A program made the position numbers and the translations under genes. DNA of 64,000 bases. Origin: Mizugakiibacter sp. (GTDB lineage Bacteria; Pseudomonadota; Gammaproteobacteria; Xanthomonadales; Rhodanobacteraceae). Within the stretch, counting starts at the first letter, position 1, and every line of letters starts with the position of its first letter. A model generated the notes under the pieces. That model was not told the origin of the DNA and made no database searches. It was given only the letters and a program-made list of their open reading frames with translations. Of this stretch, positions 20,267 to 33,314 are shown piece by piece. The stretch is from the NCBI GenBank assembly GCA_003233305.1, contig QILI01000133.1, positions 1 to 64,000 on the forward strand, read 5' to 3'.

Positions 20267-21709
20267 ATGGACTCATTACTTTCCCTTGCCGAACAACGCC
20301 TTCTCAGCCCGGGTGGCTTGGACACCAAGGCGCTTGAAGCCGTGTTCTCGCGCCTTATGGGACCCCAGATCGATACCGCCGACCTGTATTTTCAACATGC
20401 CCGTCGTGAGTCATGGATGCTGGAGGATGGCATCGTCAAGGATGGCCAGCATGCGATTGAGCAGGGGGTGGGAGTACGGGTCATATCAGGTGAGAAAACC
20501 GGCTTTGCCTATTCGGATGACATCGTCCTGCCGCAGTTGACCGCAGCGGCTGAGTCGGCTCGTGCTATTGCCCGTAGTGGTACGGGCGTTGGACGGCCGC
20601 TGGCGTTGATTTCACCACGCCGTCTTTATCCTCCGATCGACCCGCTGGACAGTCTCGACAACGACGCCAAGATTGCCGTGTTGCGCGAACTTGATGCATG
20701 GTGTCGGGCCCGTGATCCCCGGGTGAAACAGGTTATGGTCAGTTTGTCGGCAGCTCTGGATACCATACTGGTGGTTACTTCGGAGGGGACCATGGCTGCG
20801 GATGTGCGGCCCCTGGTACGCCTGAACGTACAGATTATTACCGAGCAGAACGGGCGTCGCGAACAAGGTTATGCAGGCGCTGGAGGACGCTTCTCGCTGG
20901 TTGAACTCTTTGCTGGAGAACGGCCCAAGCGAGTCGCCGGGGAGGCGGTACGCCAAGCCCTGTTAAACCTTGAGGCGATTGAGGCGCCGGCCGGTACCAT
21001 GACCGTGGTGGTGGGCCCGGGCTGGCCCGGGGTACTTTTGCATGAGGCTGTGGGTCATGGGCTGGAAGGCGATTTCAATCGCAAGGGCAGCTCAGTATTT
21101 GCCGGCCGGATGGGTGAGCGCGTGGCGGCGCCGGGTGTTACCGTGGTCGATAATGGTAGCTTGCCCGGTTTGCGTGGTTCACTGAGCGTGGATGATGAGG
21201 GGACGCCGAGTCAATGTACGACCCTGATCGAGGACGGCATTCTGGTTGGATATATGCAGGATCGGCTCAACGCCCGGCTGATGGGGGTCCAGCCGACCGG
21301 TAATGGTCGTCGCGAATCCTTCGCTCATCTGCCCATGCCGCGTATGACCAATACCTATATGCAGGCAGGTCAGCATTCGCATGAGGAAATCATTCGTTCA
21401 GTAAAAAAAGGCTTATATGCTGCCAATTTCGGAGGCGGACAGGTCGATATTACCAGTGGCAAGTTTGTGTTCTCGGCAAGTGAGGCCTATCTGATCGAAG
21501 ATGGACGGGTTACCCGTCCTGTCAAAGGCGCCACATTGATTGGTAACGGTCCCGAAGTACTGACCCAGGTGAGTATGATCGGTAACGATCTGGCACTTGA
21601 TGAAGGCGTGGGTATTTGCGGTAAAGATGGACAGAGTGTACCGGTTGGTGTTGGCCAGCCGACCTTACGCGTGGATGGCATGACGGTAGGGGGCACTGCG
21701 CTGGGCTAG
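20267..21709 (+). CDS. tldD: TldD metalloprotease subunit
   Basis: 480 residues from the ATG at 20267 (E. coli TldD has 481); the ORF track uses a GTG five codons earlier. TldD is the catalytic zinc subunit of the TldD/TldE(PmbA) protease, which degrades unfolded peptides and processes some RiPPs and CcdA. The metal motif [11 protein letters not shown] is intact near residue 262. The C-terminal region has MGGTALG-like glycine-rich ending. Its partner pmbA lies only 0.6 kb away, beyond darP, an arrangement different from E. coli. Confidence 0.95.
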   Translation: MDSLLSLAEQRLLSPGGLDTKALEAVFSRLMGPQIDTADLYFQHARRESWMLEDGIVKDGQHAIEQGVGVRVISGEKTGFAYSDDIVLPQLTAAAESARAIARSGTGVGRPLALISPRRLYPPIDPLDSLDNDAKIAVLRELDAWCRARDPRVKQVMVSLSAALDTILVVTSEGTMAADVRPLVRLNVQIITEQNGRREQGYAGAGGRFSLVELFAGERPKRVAGEAVRQALLNLEAIEAPAGTMTVVVGPGWPGVLLHEAVGHGLEGDFNRKGSSVFAGRMGERVAAPGVTVVDNGSLPGLRGSLSVDDEGTPSQCTTLIEDGILVGYMQDRLNARLMGVQPTGNGRRESFAHLPMPRMTNTYMQAGQHSHEEIIRSVKKGLYAANFGGGQVDITSGKFVFSASEAYLIEDGRVTRPVKGATLIGNGPEVLTQVSMIGNDLALDEGVGICGKDGQSVPVGVGQPTLRVDGMTVGGTALG

Positions 21710-22224
21710 GGCTGTGTCAACAGATCGCGAAGCACCCGGAACAGGACTCGCGCGGCTTTGGATGAGCGTTCACTTCCCGCTTGGCTGCGGGCTTGGCGGA
21801 TTAGATTACGCAGATGCTGGCGATCGGCCTGTGGATGTTCGGTAACCAGGACATCCAGTGCCGGGTCACCTTCTTCCAGCAGGCGATCGCGCCAGGCCTC
21901 GAGACGATGCAACAGGGCCGTTTCCCGGCGTGCCGAGGCTCGATCTGCATTAAGCATTGCTAGTGCTGTCGCAAAGGTTTCCGGCTCATGGCGGCGCATG
22001 CGTTTAGCCAGGTAGTGCAGTTGCCGTTTGCGGGCCACAGGAGCGTGGGTCGCCTGAACCCGAATAACTTCTTCCCATACATCTTCCGGAAGATTCATCT
22101 TCTGCAGGCGGGCTGGTGGTTCATGGCTGAGACGCTCCGCTATGGAAAATATCTCTCCAGCCTCACGTTTCTGCTGACTGCGGCTGGGCGTGAGGTAATC
22201 CTGATTGTGGTGATTGATAGACAA
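21706..22224 (-). CDS. darP: DarP/YjgA family ribosome-biogenesis factor (DUF615)
   Basis: 172 residues, highly charged and helical, matching YjgA/DarP, which acts in 50S subunit assembly. Recognisable pieces are [13 protein letters not shown] at the N-terminus, [29 protein letters not shown] and the C-terminal [10 protein letters not shown]-type segment (here [13 protein letters not shown]). Its last four bases overlap the end of tldD, so the two genes converge with no spacer. It is divergent from pmbA, as yjgA and pmbA are in E. coli. Start at ATG 22224. Confidence 0.92.
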   Translation of the reverse strand: MSINHHNQDYLTPSRSQQKREAGEIFSIAERLSHEPPARLQKMNLPEDVWEEVIRVQATHAPVARKRQLHYLAKRMRRHEPETFATALAMLNADRASARRETALLHRLEAWRDRLLEEGDPALDVLVTEHPQADRQHLRNLIRQARSQAGSERSSKAARVLFRVLRDLLTQP

Positions 22225-22298
22225 CAGCGTGGCACACTACGCATTCCTGGGCGCGCAGAATACCGCGTCACCACCCATCCGTCATCTGTGAGAAAGCC

Positions 22299-23651
22299 GT
22301 GATTCCCACATCGCAACCAGAAATCTCTTCCGATAATGAACTTGACCACTTGGCTGAACTTGCTGAAGATCTTATCCAGCGTGCTCGCCAAGCGGGGGCC
22401 AGTGCTGCCGAGGTGACCGCAAGTTTGCAGCATGGGCTGAACGTGACCGTACGTCTCGGCGAGGTGGAAACCGTCGAGCACGCACGTGATCGTGGTTTTG
22501 CCCTGACTGTATATTTCGGTCAACGCAAAGGTTCGGCGAGCACCGCTGACTTGAAGCCCGAGTCCCTTGACGTGACCCTGGAGCATGCTTGTGCTATTGC
22601 CCGGTATACCGAAGCCGATCCAGCTGCTGGTCTTGCCGATGCAGAGCGAATGGCTACAGTGTTTCCCGACCTGGATCTTTGGCATCCATGGAAGGTTCCG
22701 GTTGATGTGCTCATTGATCAAGCGCAGCGCATGGAGGAAGCCGGACGTAGCGTTGCGGGCATCCGTAATTCCGAGGGAGCTACGATCAGCAGTGGTGCAG
22801 GATACGGAGTGTATGCGAACTCGCACGGCTTTCTGGGCCGAGAACGATCCACGGATCACAGCCTGTCCTGCACCCTGATTGGTGGTGAAGGCGACGGCAT
22901 GCAGCGTGATTACTGGTGGGACAGTGCCCATGATCAGCAGAGTTTGCTGGCCGCGGAGGCCATAGGCCGCAAGGCGGCCGAACGGACCCTGGCTCGACTG
23001 GGTGCGCGCTCATTGAGTACCCGCACTTGCCCGGTGCTGTTTGCACCCGAAGCGGCACGCTCGCTACTCGGTCATTTGGTTGCAGCTGTCAGCGGCGGGG
23101 CTCTGTACCGGCGGGCGAGTTTTCTACTGGATTCTCTGGGCAAACCGCTGTTTGCAGATTTTGTGTACATTACCGAGCACCCGTTGCTATGTCGGGGGCC
23201 ATCCTCGGCCAGCTTTGATGCCGAAGGAGTGAGTACGGCCGAGAACCCTCTGTTGACCAAGGGGGTTCTGCAACGCTACGTGCTGGGCAGTTACTCGGCT
23301 CGCAAGCTGGAGCTGCAATCCACCGGTAACGCGGGAGGAGTGCGCAATTTGGCCATCGAGCCGGGCGATCTGGATTTCGAAGGTATGCTGCAGGCCCTGG
23401 GAACGGGGCTGCTAGTGACCGACCTGATGGGCCAGGGGGTATCCGTGGTGACCGGTGACTATTCGCGTGGAGCGGCAGGCTTTTGGGTGGAGGATGGGGT
23501 GCTGGCCTATCCGGTCGAAGCGATCACCATCGCCTCGCGGCTCCAGGATATGTATGCAGGGCTGCTGGCAGTCGGTACGGATCAGGATCGCCGCAGTGGT
23601 TTGATGACCGGCTCGTGGCTGATCGACCGGATGACCATTGCCGGCAGCTGA
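22299..23651 (+). CDS. pmbA: TldE/PmbA metalloprotease partner subunit
   Basis: 450 residues, exactly the length of E. coli PmbA, from GTG 22299. PmbA (TldE) pairs with TldD; it lacks the zinc motif but shapes the active chamber and the substrate path. Typical segments are GAGYGVYANSHGFLG, LFAPEAARSLLGHL, STGNAGGVRNLAIEPG and the C-terminal TGDYSRGAAGFWVEDG. The intergenic space with darP is 74 bp and must hold both promoters. Confidence 0.95.
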   Translation: MIPTSQPEISSDNELDHLAELAEDLIQRARQAGASAAEVTASLQHGLNVTVRLGEVETVEHARDRGFALTVYFGQRKGSASTADLKPESLDVTLEHACAIARYTEADPAAGLADAERMATVFPDLDLWHPWKVPVDVLIDQAQRMEEAGRSVAGIRNSEGATISSGAGYGVYANSHGFLGRERSTDHSLSCTLIGGEGDGMQRDYWWDSAHDQQSLLAAEAIGRKAAERTLARLGARSLSTRTCPVLFAPEAARSLLGHLVAAVSGGALYRRASFLLDSLGKPLFADFVYITEHPLLCRGPSSASFDAEGVSTAENPLLTKGVLQRYVLGSYSARKLELQSTGNAGGVRNLAIEPGDLDFEGMLQALGTGLLVTDLMGQGVSVVTGDYSRGAAGFWVEDGVLAYPVEAITIASRLQDMYAGLLAVGTDQDRRSGLMTGSWLIDRMTIAGS

Positions 23652-23834
23652 ACGGGTACTCGGATCAGGGATATCTGCAGCCGGGGTGTGGGTTCCATTG
23701 TTACCTGAAATGCTGGGGATTCGATATTCTGTGCTGACTTGATGACCGCATTGGCAATGGGTAACTCATGGCCCATTGACAGCGGCCTGATTTGCGGCAA
23801 ATCTTGAGTTGCATTGCAATCAGGAGAGCCTGTA

Positions 23835-24236
23835 ATGAGTGAGCCTGAAACTCACACCGAAAATCCTCAACCTGCACCTCCGGCGGCTGTGCCGTTTGAG
23901 GTGCAGCAGCGGAACTGGGCTACCTTCACCCACCTTTCTGCTCTAACGGGCCTGGCAACGGGTGGCTTCGGATTTTTACTCGGTCCGCTGGTGATGTGGC
24001 TGGTCAAGAAAAATGAGATGCCGATTGTGGATGCTGCTGGCAAGGAGGCCATTAACTTCCAGCTCACATTGCTGATTGGGGTGCTGATCAGTTTGTTACT
24101 GGTATTGATCCTGATTGGTATCCCGATGTTATTGGCGATCGGGATTTACGATATGGTGATGGTCATTATTGCGGCAGTGCAGACCAGCAATGGGGTGGTG
24201 TACCGCTACCCTTTGACCATTCGCTTTATCCAATAG
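23835..24236 (+). CDS. DUF4870 (Tic20-like) small membrane protein
   Basis: 133 residues from the ATG at 23835, which has CAGGAG at good spacing; the ORF-track start is seven codons too early. A proline-rich N-terminal tail (about 25 residues) precedes NWATFTHLSALTG. Then come GFLLGPLVMWLVKKNEMPIVDAAGKEAINFQ and two strongly hydrophobic stretches, giving about three membrane helices. This is the DUF4870 pattern; the function is unknown. A repeat copy begins four bases after its stop codon. Confidence 0.82.
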   Translation: MSEPETHTENPQPAPPAAVPFEVQQRNWATFTHLSALTGLATGGFGFLLGPLVMWLVKKNEMPIVDAAGKEAINFQLTLLIGVLISLLLVLILIGIPMLLAIGIYDMVMVIIAAVQTSNGVVYRYPLTIRFIQ

Positions 24237-24239
24237 GGG

Positions 24240-24365
24240 AAACCTGTTGCGCGGGCTGTTGGCTGCGTTGCACCCTTGCTCAATCCTCACCTATCCACCT
24301 GATAGGTCTCGAAGATTCTCTCCGGGGCTGAATACTCGAACCACTCACTACGGTTTGTCGAGGGA
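24240..24365 (+). repeat. dispersed intergenic repeat, copy B
   Basis: Starts AAACCTGTTGCGCGGG and continues CTGCGTTGCACCCTTGCTC, CTATCCACCTGATAGGTCTC and GAAGATTCTCTCCGGGGCTG, then a hairpin-like CTACGG tail. It is the best match to copy A at 20026. It begins four bases after the DUF4870 stop codon and may act as the transcript end for that gene. Confidence 0.65.
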
Positions 24366-24448
24366 CCCAGGTCCGCAGTAGTCCCCACTGCCCGGCAAGG
24401 TAGCTTTCAGACTTGATTTAGGCGTCAGTTGAGACCGCTGAATCCATA

Positions 24449-25408
24449 TCACTCATCAGTGAAAATGCCATAACTGCGCAGTCGTTGATAGCGTTGCGCA
24501 AGGCGTTCTTCGCTGGAAAGACGATTGAGTTCACCAAGGGTGTCGACCAACACTTTTTTCAAGGTTGCAGCCATGGCCTCGGGATTGCGGTGAGCGCCAC
24601 CCAGAGGTTCGGGGATGATGTTGTCGATGAGGCCTAACTCAAGCAGGCGGGGTGCGGTCAGGCCGAGTGCTTCAGCAGCATCACGCGCCTTGTCAGCACT
24701 CTTCCAGAGTATCGAGGCACAACCTTCGGGACTGATGACCGAATAAGTGGCATATTCGAGCATCATGGTGCGGTCGCCGACACCGATAGCCAGTGCCCCT
24801 CCGGAACCACCTTCCCCGATTACCGTGCACAGGATCGGCACCTTGAGCATGGACATTTCCAGCAGGTTGCGGGCAATGGCCTCACTTTGACCACGTTCCT
24901 CGGCACCGACACCGGGGTAGGCCCCCGGGGTGTCGATGAAGGTCAGTATGGGAAGTTCGAAGCGTTCCGCCATTTTCATCAGTCGTAGCGCCTTACGGTA
25001 GCCTTCCGGGCGGGGCATGCCGAAGTTGCGCCGTACCTTGCTCTTGGTGTCACGGCCTTTCTGATGGCCGATGACCATCACCGACTCTCCGGCCAGGCGA
25101 GCCAGCCCACCAACAATGGCCGCATCGTCAGCAAATGCCCGGTCGCCAGCCAGCTCGTGGAATTCATCGCAAATAACGCCAAGATAGTCGAGGGTATAGG
25201 GACGGCCAGGGTGGCGGGCTAGCTGGCTGATCTGCCAGGAGCTCAGGTGATTGAAAATGTCCGCAGTGCGGGCCCTGATCTTTTCTTCCAGGTGAGAAAT
25301 ATCATCATCCATATCGATAGCCTGATCTTTTCCCGCATCCCGCAAGGCCTGGATCTTTGATTGAAGCTCGGCGATAGGCTGTTCAAAATCGAGGAAGTTC
25401 GGGTTCAT
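24449..25408 (-). CDS. accA: acetyl-CoA carboxylase carboxyltransferase subunit alpha
   Basis: 319 residues, identical in length to E. coli AccA. With AccD it transfers carboxyl from biotin to acetyl-CoA, giving malonyl-CoA for fatty acid synthesis. It begins [19 protein letters not shown]. Conserved parts are [49 protein letters not shown] and the oxyanion-forming [15 protein letters not shown]. It is the last gene of the minus-strand block, 43 bp after dnaE, the same junction as in E. coli. Confidence 0.96.
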   Translation of the reverse strand: MNPNFLDFEQPIAELQSKIQALRDAGKDQAIDMDDDISHLEEKIRARTADIFNHLSSWQISQLARHPGRPYTLDYLGVICDEFHELAGDRAFADDAAIVGGLARLAGESVMVIGHQKGRDTKSKVRRNFGMPRPEGYRKALRLMKMAERFELPILTFIDTPGAYPGVGAEERGQSEAIARNLLEMSMLKVPILCTVIGEGGSGGALAIGVGDRTMMLEYATYSVISPEGCASILWKSADKARDAAEALGLTAPRLLELGLIDNIIPEPLGGAHRNPEAMAATLKKVLVDTLGELNRLSSEERLAQRYQRLRSYGIFTDE

Positions 25409-25451
25409 TCTCGGATGTTCGACAGGACCAGGACGAAGTATAGCGGCTGCA

Positions 25452-29000
<3,549 letters not shown>

Positions 29001-29164
29001 TGCAGTTTGTGGCAAAATATTATTCAAAACCTGATGCTTGTCGAGCCAGGGGCGATTGTAGCGAGGCTGGGCAAGAACAGGTCAGAAATAGGGTGGATTT
29101 AAGATAAACAGCAGGCCTGTAGAGTGAGTATTGTGGAGGAAGCCGGATTCCCTGAGTATTATTT

Positions 29165-29770
29165 TCATAGCGGATCGAGCACTTTTCGCGCAGCTCGGAC
29201 CGGGGCAAAACTGCACCGATGCTCCGGGCAGGGACCGAGACGCTGTAAGGCCTCTATGTGGGCACGCGTCGGGTAGCCTTTGTGTCTGGAAAACGCATAT
29301 CCGGGATAGCGGCGATCCAACATCCGCATATAGCGATCACGACTGACCTTGGCGAGAATCGAGGCGGCAGAAATGGCTGCTTCGCTGCGGTCACCTCCAA
29401 TGATGGCCTGGGCTGGACAAGGCAGATCCGGGGGCAGCTGGTTCCCGTCGATAAGTGCCAGCAGTGGGCGGGGATGAAGTGCTTCCAAGGCTCGGCGCAT
29501 ACCGGTGAGGGTTGCGTGAAGAATGTTGAGGTGGTCGATTTCAGCGACACCAACATGCTCAATATGCCAGGCCACAGCTTGTTCGATAATACAATCGAAC
29601 AATTGTTCACGTCGTCGTGGAGTCAGCCTCTTGGAATCATCCAGTCCATGGATCGGGCGGTGAGGGTCCAGAATGACCGCAGCCACGGCTACAGGGCCGG
29701 CCAGGGGGCCCCGACCTGCTTCATCGACGCCGGCGATGCGTAGCGAGTCGCAGCAGTCAGAGGGTGACAT
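29165..29770 (-). CDS. rnhB: ribonuclease HII
   Basis: 201 residues from the ATG at 29770; the longer ORF-track start would run back through the end of lpxB. RNase HII nicks DNA at single ribonucleotides and RNA-DNA hybrids. The first motif [17 protein letters not shown] carries Asp and Glu of the DEDD site. Further motifs are [16 protein letters not shown] and a later Asp in ALIDGNQLP, and KVSRDRYM. The gap to lpxB is 10 bp. Confidence 0.94.
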   Translation of the reverse strand: MSPSDCCDSLRIAGVDEAGRGPLAGPVAVAAVILDPHRPIHGLDDSKRLTPRRREQLFDCIIEQAVAWHIEHVGVAEIDHLNILHATLTGMRRALEALHPRPLLALIDGNQLPPDLPCPAQAIIGGDRSEAAISAASILAKVSRDRYMRMLDRRYPGYAFSRHKGYPTRAHIEALQRLGPCPEHRCSFAPVRAARKVLDPL

Positions 29771-29780
29771 TCCCGGTTGC

Positions 29781-31010
29781 TTAAAGGTCTGCATGAATCG
29801 GCAGGAGATCGGCCAGTGCTTCTGCTGCGGCCTCAGCGGCACGTTGCCCATGTGCGGCGTGCAGGATCTGGTGAAGTGTGGGAAACACTTTTCGCTGGGC
29901 TGCAGCGGCGGCTGGATCACACAACAGTTGTTGCAGATCTCCGGCCAGCACCTCGGCCCGGCACTCATGCTGCATACGTTCCGGTACCAGATCGCACTCA
30001 GCGAGGATATTGGGCAAGCTGTAACGATGGGTTTTCAGTATCCCCAGCCCTTTGACCAAGGCGTGGGTCAAGGGAGCAATACGATAGGCCACCACCATCG
30101 GACAATCAGCCAACGCCGCTTCAAGGGCGGCTGTGCCTGAAGCCAGCAGGGCAACATCGGCAGTTCGCAGCAGCGGGTGGGACTGTCCGTTCAGTATTTC
30201 GATACCATCAAGTTCTGACCTGGCAAGTTCCGTTTCGACCAACTCGCGCAAGGCGTCGCTTGCCAATGGTATGGTTACCCGCAGTTCGGGGATGGTCCTG
30301 CGCAGCCGGACCACAGCCTGTAGAAAAATGGGTAGCAGGCGCATAACTTCGCTGTGCCGACTGCCTGGCAACAGAGCCAGCAGAGGACCTGCTGGGGCAG
30401 GGGTCGTAGTTGTTTTCAGCTTGTTGCCGGAAGCCGTGAATTCATCGGCAAGCGGGTGGCCGACAAAGGTTGCGTGCACACCGTAGCGGGCATATATCGC
30501 CGGCTCCATGGGAAACAGGCAGAGAATTCGCTCAGCACTCTGGCCAATACGCCGTGCACGGCTCTCACGCCAGGCCCAGATCGAGGGGCTGACATAGTGG
30601 GCGGTATGCAGACCGGCACGTAGCAAACGGCGTTCCAGGCCCAGGTTGAAGTCCGGAGCATCAATACCTACAACTAAATCAGGATGCTCATCAAGCAGGC
30701 GTCGGAAAAGTGTTTTACGCAGTCTCAGTAAGCGGGGCAGGTGGCGTAGCACTTCGCTGAGTCCCATTACTGAGAGTTCGGCAATATCGTGCCAGGCATC
30801 GAGACCGGCTGCCCGCATGCGTGGTCCACCCATACCCACAAAGCGGGCATTAGGAAACCTAACCTGTAAAGCCCGCAGCAAGTCCGATCCGAGCAGATCT
30901 CCGGACGCCTCTCCGGCAAGCAGGGCAATACATGGAGAACCTTGTGGGCGCTTTGATACGGTTGCCTCAGCAACAATCGGGATGGGTAGCCGGGGATGAG
31001 GGCGACTCAT
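29781..31010 (-). CDS. lpxB: lipid-A-disaccharide synthase
   Basis: 409 residues, a GT19 inner-membrane-associated glycosyltransferase that joins UDP-diacylglucosamine and lipid X in lipid A synthesis. The N-terminus has an extra 25 residues before [18 protein letters not shown]. Other family blocks are [56 protein letters not shown] and [20 protein letters not shown]. The ATG overlaps the lpxA TGA by four bases (ATGA), which indicates coupling. Confidence 0.95.
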   Translation of the reverse strand: MSRPHPRLPIPIVAEATVSKRPQGSPCIALLAGEASGDLLGSDLLRALQVRFPNARFVGMGGPRMRAAGLDAWHDIAELSVMGLSEVLRHLPRLLRLRKTLFRRLLDEHPDLVVGIDAPDFNLGLERRLLRAGLHTAHYVSPSIWAWRESRARRIGQSAERILCLFPMEPAIYARYGVHATFVGHPLADEFTASGNKLKTTTTPAPAGPLLALLPGSRHSEVMRLLPIFLQAVVRLRRTIPELRVTIPLASDALRELVETELARSELDGIEILNGQSHPLLRTADVALLASGTAALEAALADCPMVVAYRIAPLTHALVKGLGILKTHRYSLPNILAECDLVPERMQHECRAEVLAGDLQQLLCDPAAAAAQRKVFPTLHQILHAAHGQRAAEAAAEALADLLPIHADL

Positions 31011-31780
31011 CGCACCAGTGATCGCTCGCTATGATCGATAAAGGCCAGAAATTCAGCAACATCGGGACTGCTCTCCGCCAATTCTACAATACGCTCGTGG
31101 GCGGCGGTCAGGCTCAGGCCGGCCATGTAAAGCGCCCGGTAGGCACGCTTGATGGCGGTGATCCGTTGCGGATCGAAGCCCCGGCGTTTGAGACCTTCAG
31201 CATTGATACCGCGTGGCCTGGCAAACTGACCCGCTACATAACAGAAAGGGGGTACATCGCGGTTGATAGCGGAATACATCGCCGCGAAGGCATGGTCTCC
31301 AAGTTTGCAGAATTGATGTACTCCGACAAAGCCGCCGAGTATGACCCAGTCACCAATTTCGACGTGGCCGGCCAGAGTGGCATTATTGGCGAACACGGTG
31401 TGATCACCGACCCGACAATCATGGGCAATGTGTACATAGGCCATGAGCCAGTTGTCGTGGCCTATGTGAGTTAAACCATCAGATTCTTCAGTACCCCGGT
31501 TGATGGTTACGAATTCACGGATAGTGTTGCCGTCGCCAATCTCCAGGCGGCTGTTCGATTCCCCATGGAATTTTTTGTCCTGGGGATCGGCACCGATCGA
31601 GACAAATGAGTAGATGCGGTTATTGATCCCAAGTCGGGTTGGGCCTTCGATTTGTACATGATGGTCGATCCGGCAACCGGAACCAATCTCGACGTCCGCG
31701 CCGATCACACTGTAGGCACCGATCTGAATATCACCAGACAGCTGAGCTCGGGCATCAACGATGGCTGTGGCGTGGATCAT
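31007..31780 (-). CDS. lpxA: UDP-N-acetylglucosamine acyltransferase
   Basis: 257 residues from the ATG at 31780, which overlaps the fabZ stop by one base (TAATG); the ORF track starts seven codons too early. LpxA is a trimeric left-handed beta-helix that performs the first step of lipid A synthesis. Hexapeptide repeats run through the first two thirds (IHATAIVDARAQLSGDIQIG...). The catalytic-histidine region is GFVGVHQFCKLGDHAF, and the C-terminal helical domain starts after NAEGLKRRGF. Confidence 0.96.
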   Translation of the reverse strand: MIHATAIVDARAQLSGDIQIGAYSVIGADVEIGSGCRIDHHVQIEGPTRLGINNRIYSFVSIGADPQDKKFHGESNSRLEIGDGNTIREFVTINRGTEESDGLTHIGHDNWLMAYVHIAHDCRVGDHTVFANNATLAGHVEIGDWVILGGFVGVHQFCKLGDHAFAAMYSAINRDVPPFCYVAGQFARPRGINAEGLKRRGFDPQRITAIKRAYRALYMAGLSLTAAHERIVELAESSPDVAEFLAFIDHSERSLVR

Positions 31781-32250
31781 TACTCGGAACGGCCCGCACA
31801 CATGAGTTCACAACTGGCCACCTCCTTGTCATCTACGGTAGCAATTGCTTCGAATAAACCCATATTGCGCAGCATGCGCTTGAGCTGGACTCTGAGATCA
31901 AGGCGGTCGCCGGGAACTACAATGTGATTGAACCGGGCTTTATCAATCTTGACCAGGTAAAACAGTGACGTACCCGTATCCTGGCGCTCCTCCTCGGGTT
32001 GCGACAGACAAACCAGCAATCCGGAAGCCTGAGCCAGCGCCTCAATGATGAGAACTCCCGGCATAATTGGCCGACTCGGGAAGTGCCCTTGAAAGAACGG
32101 ATCGTTATAACTGAGATTTTTGAACGCGGTAATGCTCTTGAAAGGTTCCAGTGCAGTCACCCGATCAACCAGCAGGAAGGGATAACGATGCGGTAGCAAT
32201 GTCTGGATCGTGGCTACATCGATCGGTAAAAGCAGAGGGGAGTTATTCAT
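31780..32250 (-). CDS. fabZ: 3-hydroxyacyl-[acyl-carrier-protein] dehydratase
   Basis: 156 residues from the ATG at 32250; the upstream ORF-track start lies in the lpxD coding region. FabZ dehydrates 3-hydroxyacyl-ACP in fatty acid elongation. The hot-dog fold shows LLPHRYPFLLVDRV at the N-terminus and the catalytic FFQGHFPSRPIMPGVLIIEALAQASG. The start overlaps the end of lpxD by eight bases. Its substrate competes with LpxA and LpxD for 3-hydroxyacyl-ACP, which explains the conserved linkage. Confidence 0.95.
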   Translation of the reverse strand: MNNSPLLLPIDVATIQTLLPHRYPFLLVDRVTALEPFKSITAFKNLSYNDPFFQGHFPSRPIMPGVLIIEALAQASGLLVCLSQPEEERQDTGTSLFYLVKIDKARFNHIVVPGDRLDLRVQLKRMLRNMGLFEAIATVDDKEVASCELMCAGRSE

Positions 32251-33280
32251 GGCGGGTCTTTTCCTTCTCGAGCGCCGCGACACGACGCGTAAGTTCATCG
32301 AGATGTTTCAGGCGTACGGCATTGCGTCGCCACAAATGATGGTTCTGCAGAGGCATACCGGATGAGTATTCACCGGATGCTCGGATGTTGTTGGTAACTA
32401 GGCTCATGGCAGTTATCGTAACCCGGTCACCTACTTCCAGGTGGCCCAGAATGCCCGCTCCGCCGCCTATCAGGCAATATCGACCAATATGTGTGCTGCC
32501 GGCCACCGCAGAACAACCGGCCATCGCTGTATGGGCACCGATGATCACGTTGTGGGCAATCTGGATCTGATTATCAAGATGGACATCTTGTTCCAAGATC
32601 GTGTCATCTAGGGTGCCGCGGTCGATGGTGGTATTGGCTCCGATTTCGCAGTCGTTGCCTATCTTCACCCCACCCAATTGCGGCATCTTCAACCAGTGTT
32701 CTTCGCTGAAAGCCAAGCCGAAACCATCGGCCCCCAATACGGCACCAGGATGGATCAGTACCCGTTGGCCCAAGTGCACCCGGGTTACCAGGGTAACGTT
32801 GGCCAGCAGGCGGCTATGCGCCCCAATGCTGCAATCAGGCCCGATCATGCCATGCGGGCCGATCACTGCACCGCGTTCGATCCGTACCCCTTGTTCAATC
32901 ACGCAACCCGGCCCGATACTTGCACCGGGATCAATGATTGCCGTGGGGTCGACAACGGCACTGGGATGAATGCCGGGTTGAGCTGTGGGCCGGGACTCGA
33001 ACAGGGTGGCAATTCTGGCGAAAGCGGCATAGGGATCTTTTGCAACCAGAGTGGGTACTAGACAATGCCTGGCCTGATCTGCCGTCAGAACCACCACCCC
33101 AGCCTGAGTGTTGGCTAGCTGACTGGCGTAACGAGGGTTGGCAAGAAAGGCCAGCTGCTCGCGGTTCGCGCTGGCCAGGGTGGCTACCCCATGAATGAGG
33201 GTGTCAGAAGGCCCATGTCGTTCCAGCGTGAAGCGTGTGGCTAACTCGTCGAGGCGAAATGTTGGTGCTGGTTTCCTCAT
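32243..33280 (-). CDS. lpxD: UDP-3-O-(3-hydroxyacyl)glucosamine N-acyltransferase
   Basis: 345 residues from the ATG at 33280 (GGAG eight bases upstream, N-terminus RKPAPTFRLDELATRF); the 460-residue ORF-track version runs into bamA antisense. LpxD adds the second acyl chain in lipid A synthesis. An N-terminal uridine-binding domain is followed by many hexapeptide repeats (VVDPTAIIDPGASIGPGCVI...) and a C-terminal helix. The catalytic histidine lies near IQIAHNVIIGAHTAM. bamA ends 34 bp upstream, leaving no room for skp. Confidence 0.95.
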   Translation of the reverse strand: MRKPAPTFRLDELATRFTLERHGPSDTLIHGVATLASANREQLAFLANPRYASQLANTQAGVVVLTADQARHCLVPTLVAKDPYAAFARIATLFESRPTAQPGIHPSAVVDPTAIIDPGASIGPGCVIEQGVRIERGAVIGPHGMIGPDCSIGAHSRLLANVTLVTRVHLGQRVLIHPGAVLGADGFGLAFSEEHWLKMPQLGGVKIGNDCEIGANTTIDRGTLDDTILEQDVHLDNQIQIAHNVIIGAHTAMAGCSAVAGSTHIGRYCLIGGGAGILGHLEVGDRVTITAMSLVTNNIRASGEYSSGMPLQNHHLWRRNAVRLKHLDELTRRVAALEKEKTRHE

Positions 33281-33314
33281 CCACGGATCTCCGTGCCCCC
33301 CTGCTGGTCTGACA

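Noticed and set aside
22140-22931. 263-residue minus-strand ORF
   Set aside because: It lies opposite pmbA and overlaps darP in another frame; no family features are seen.
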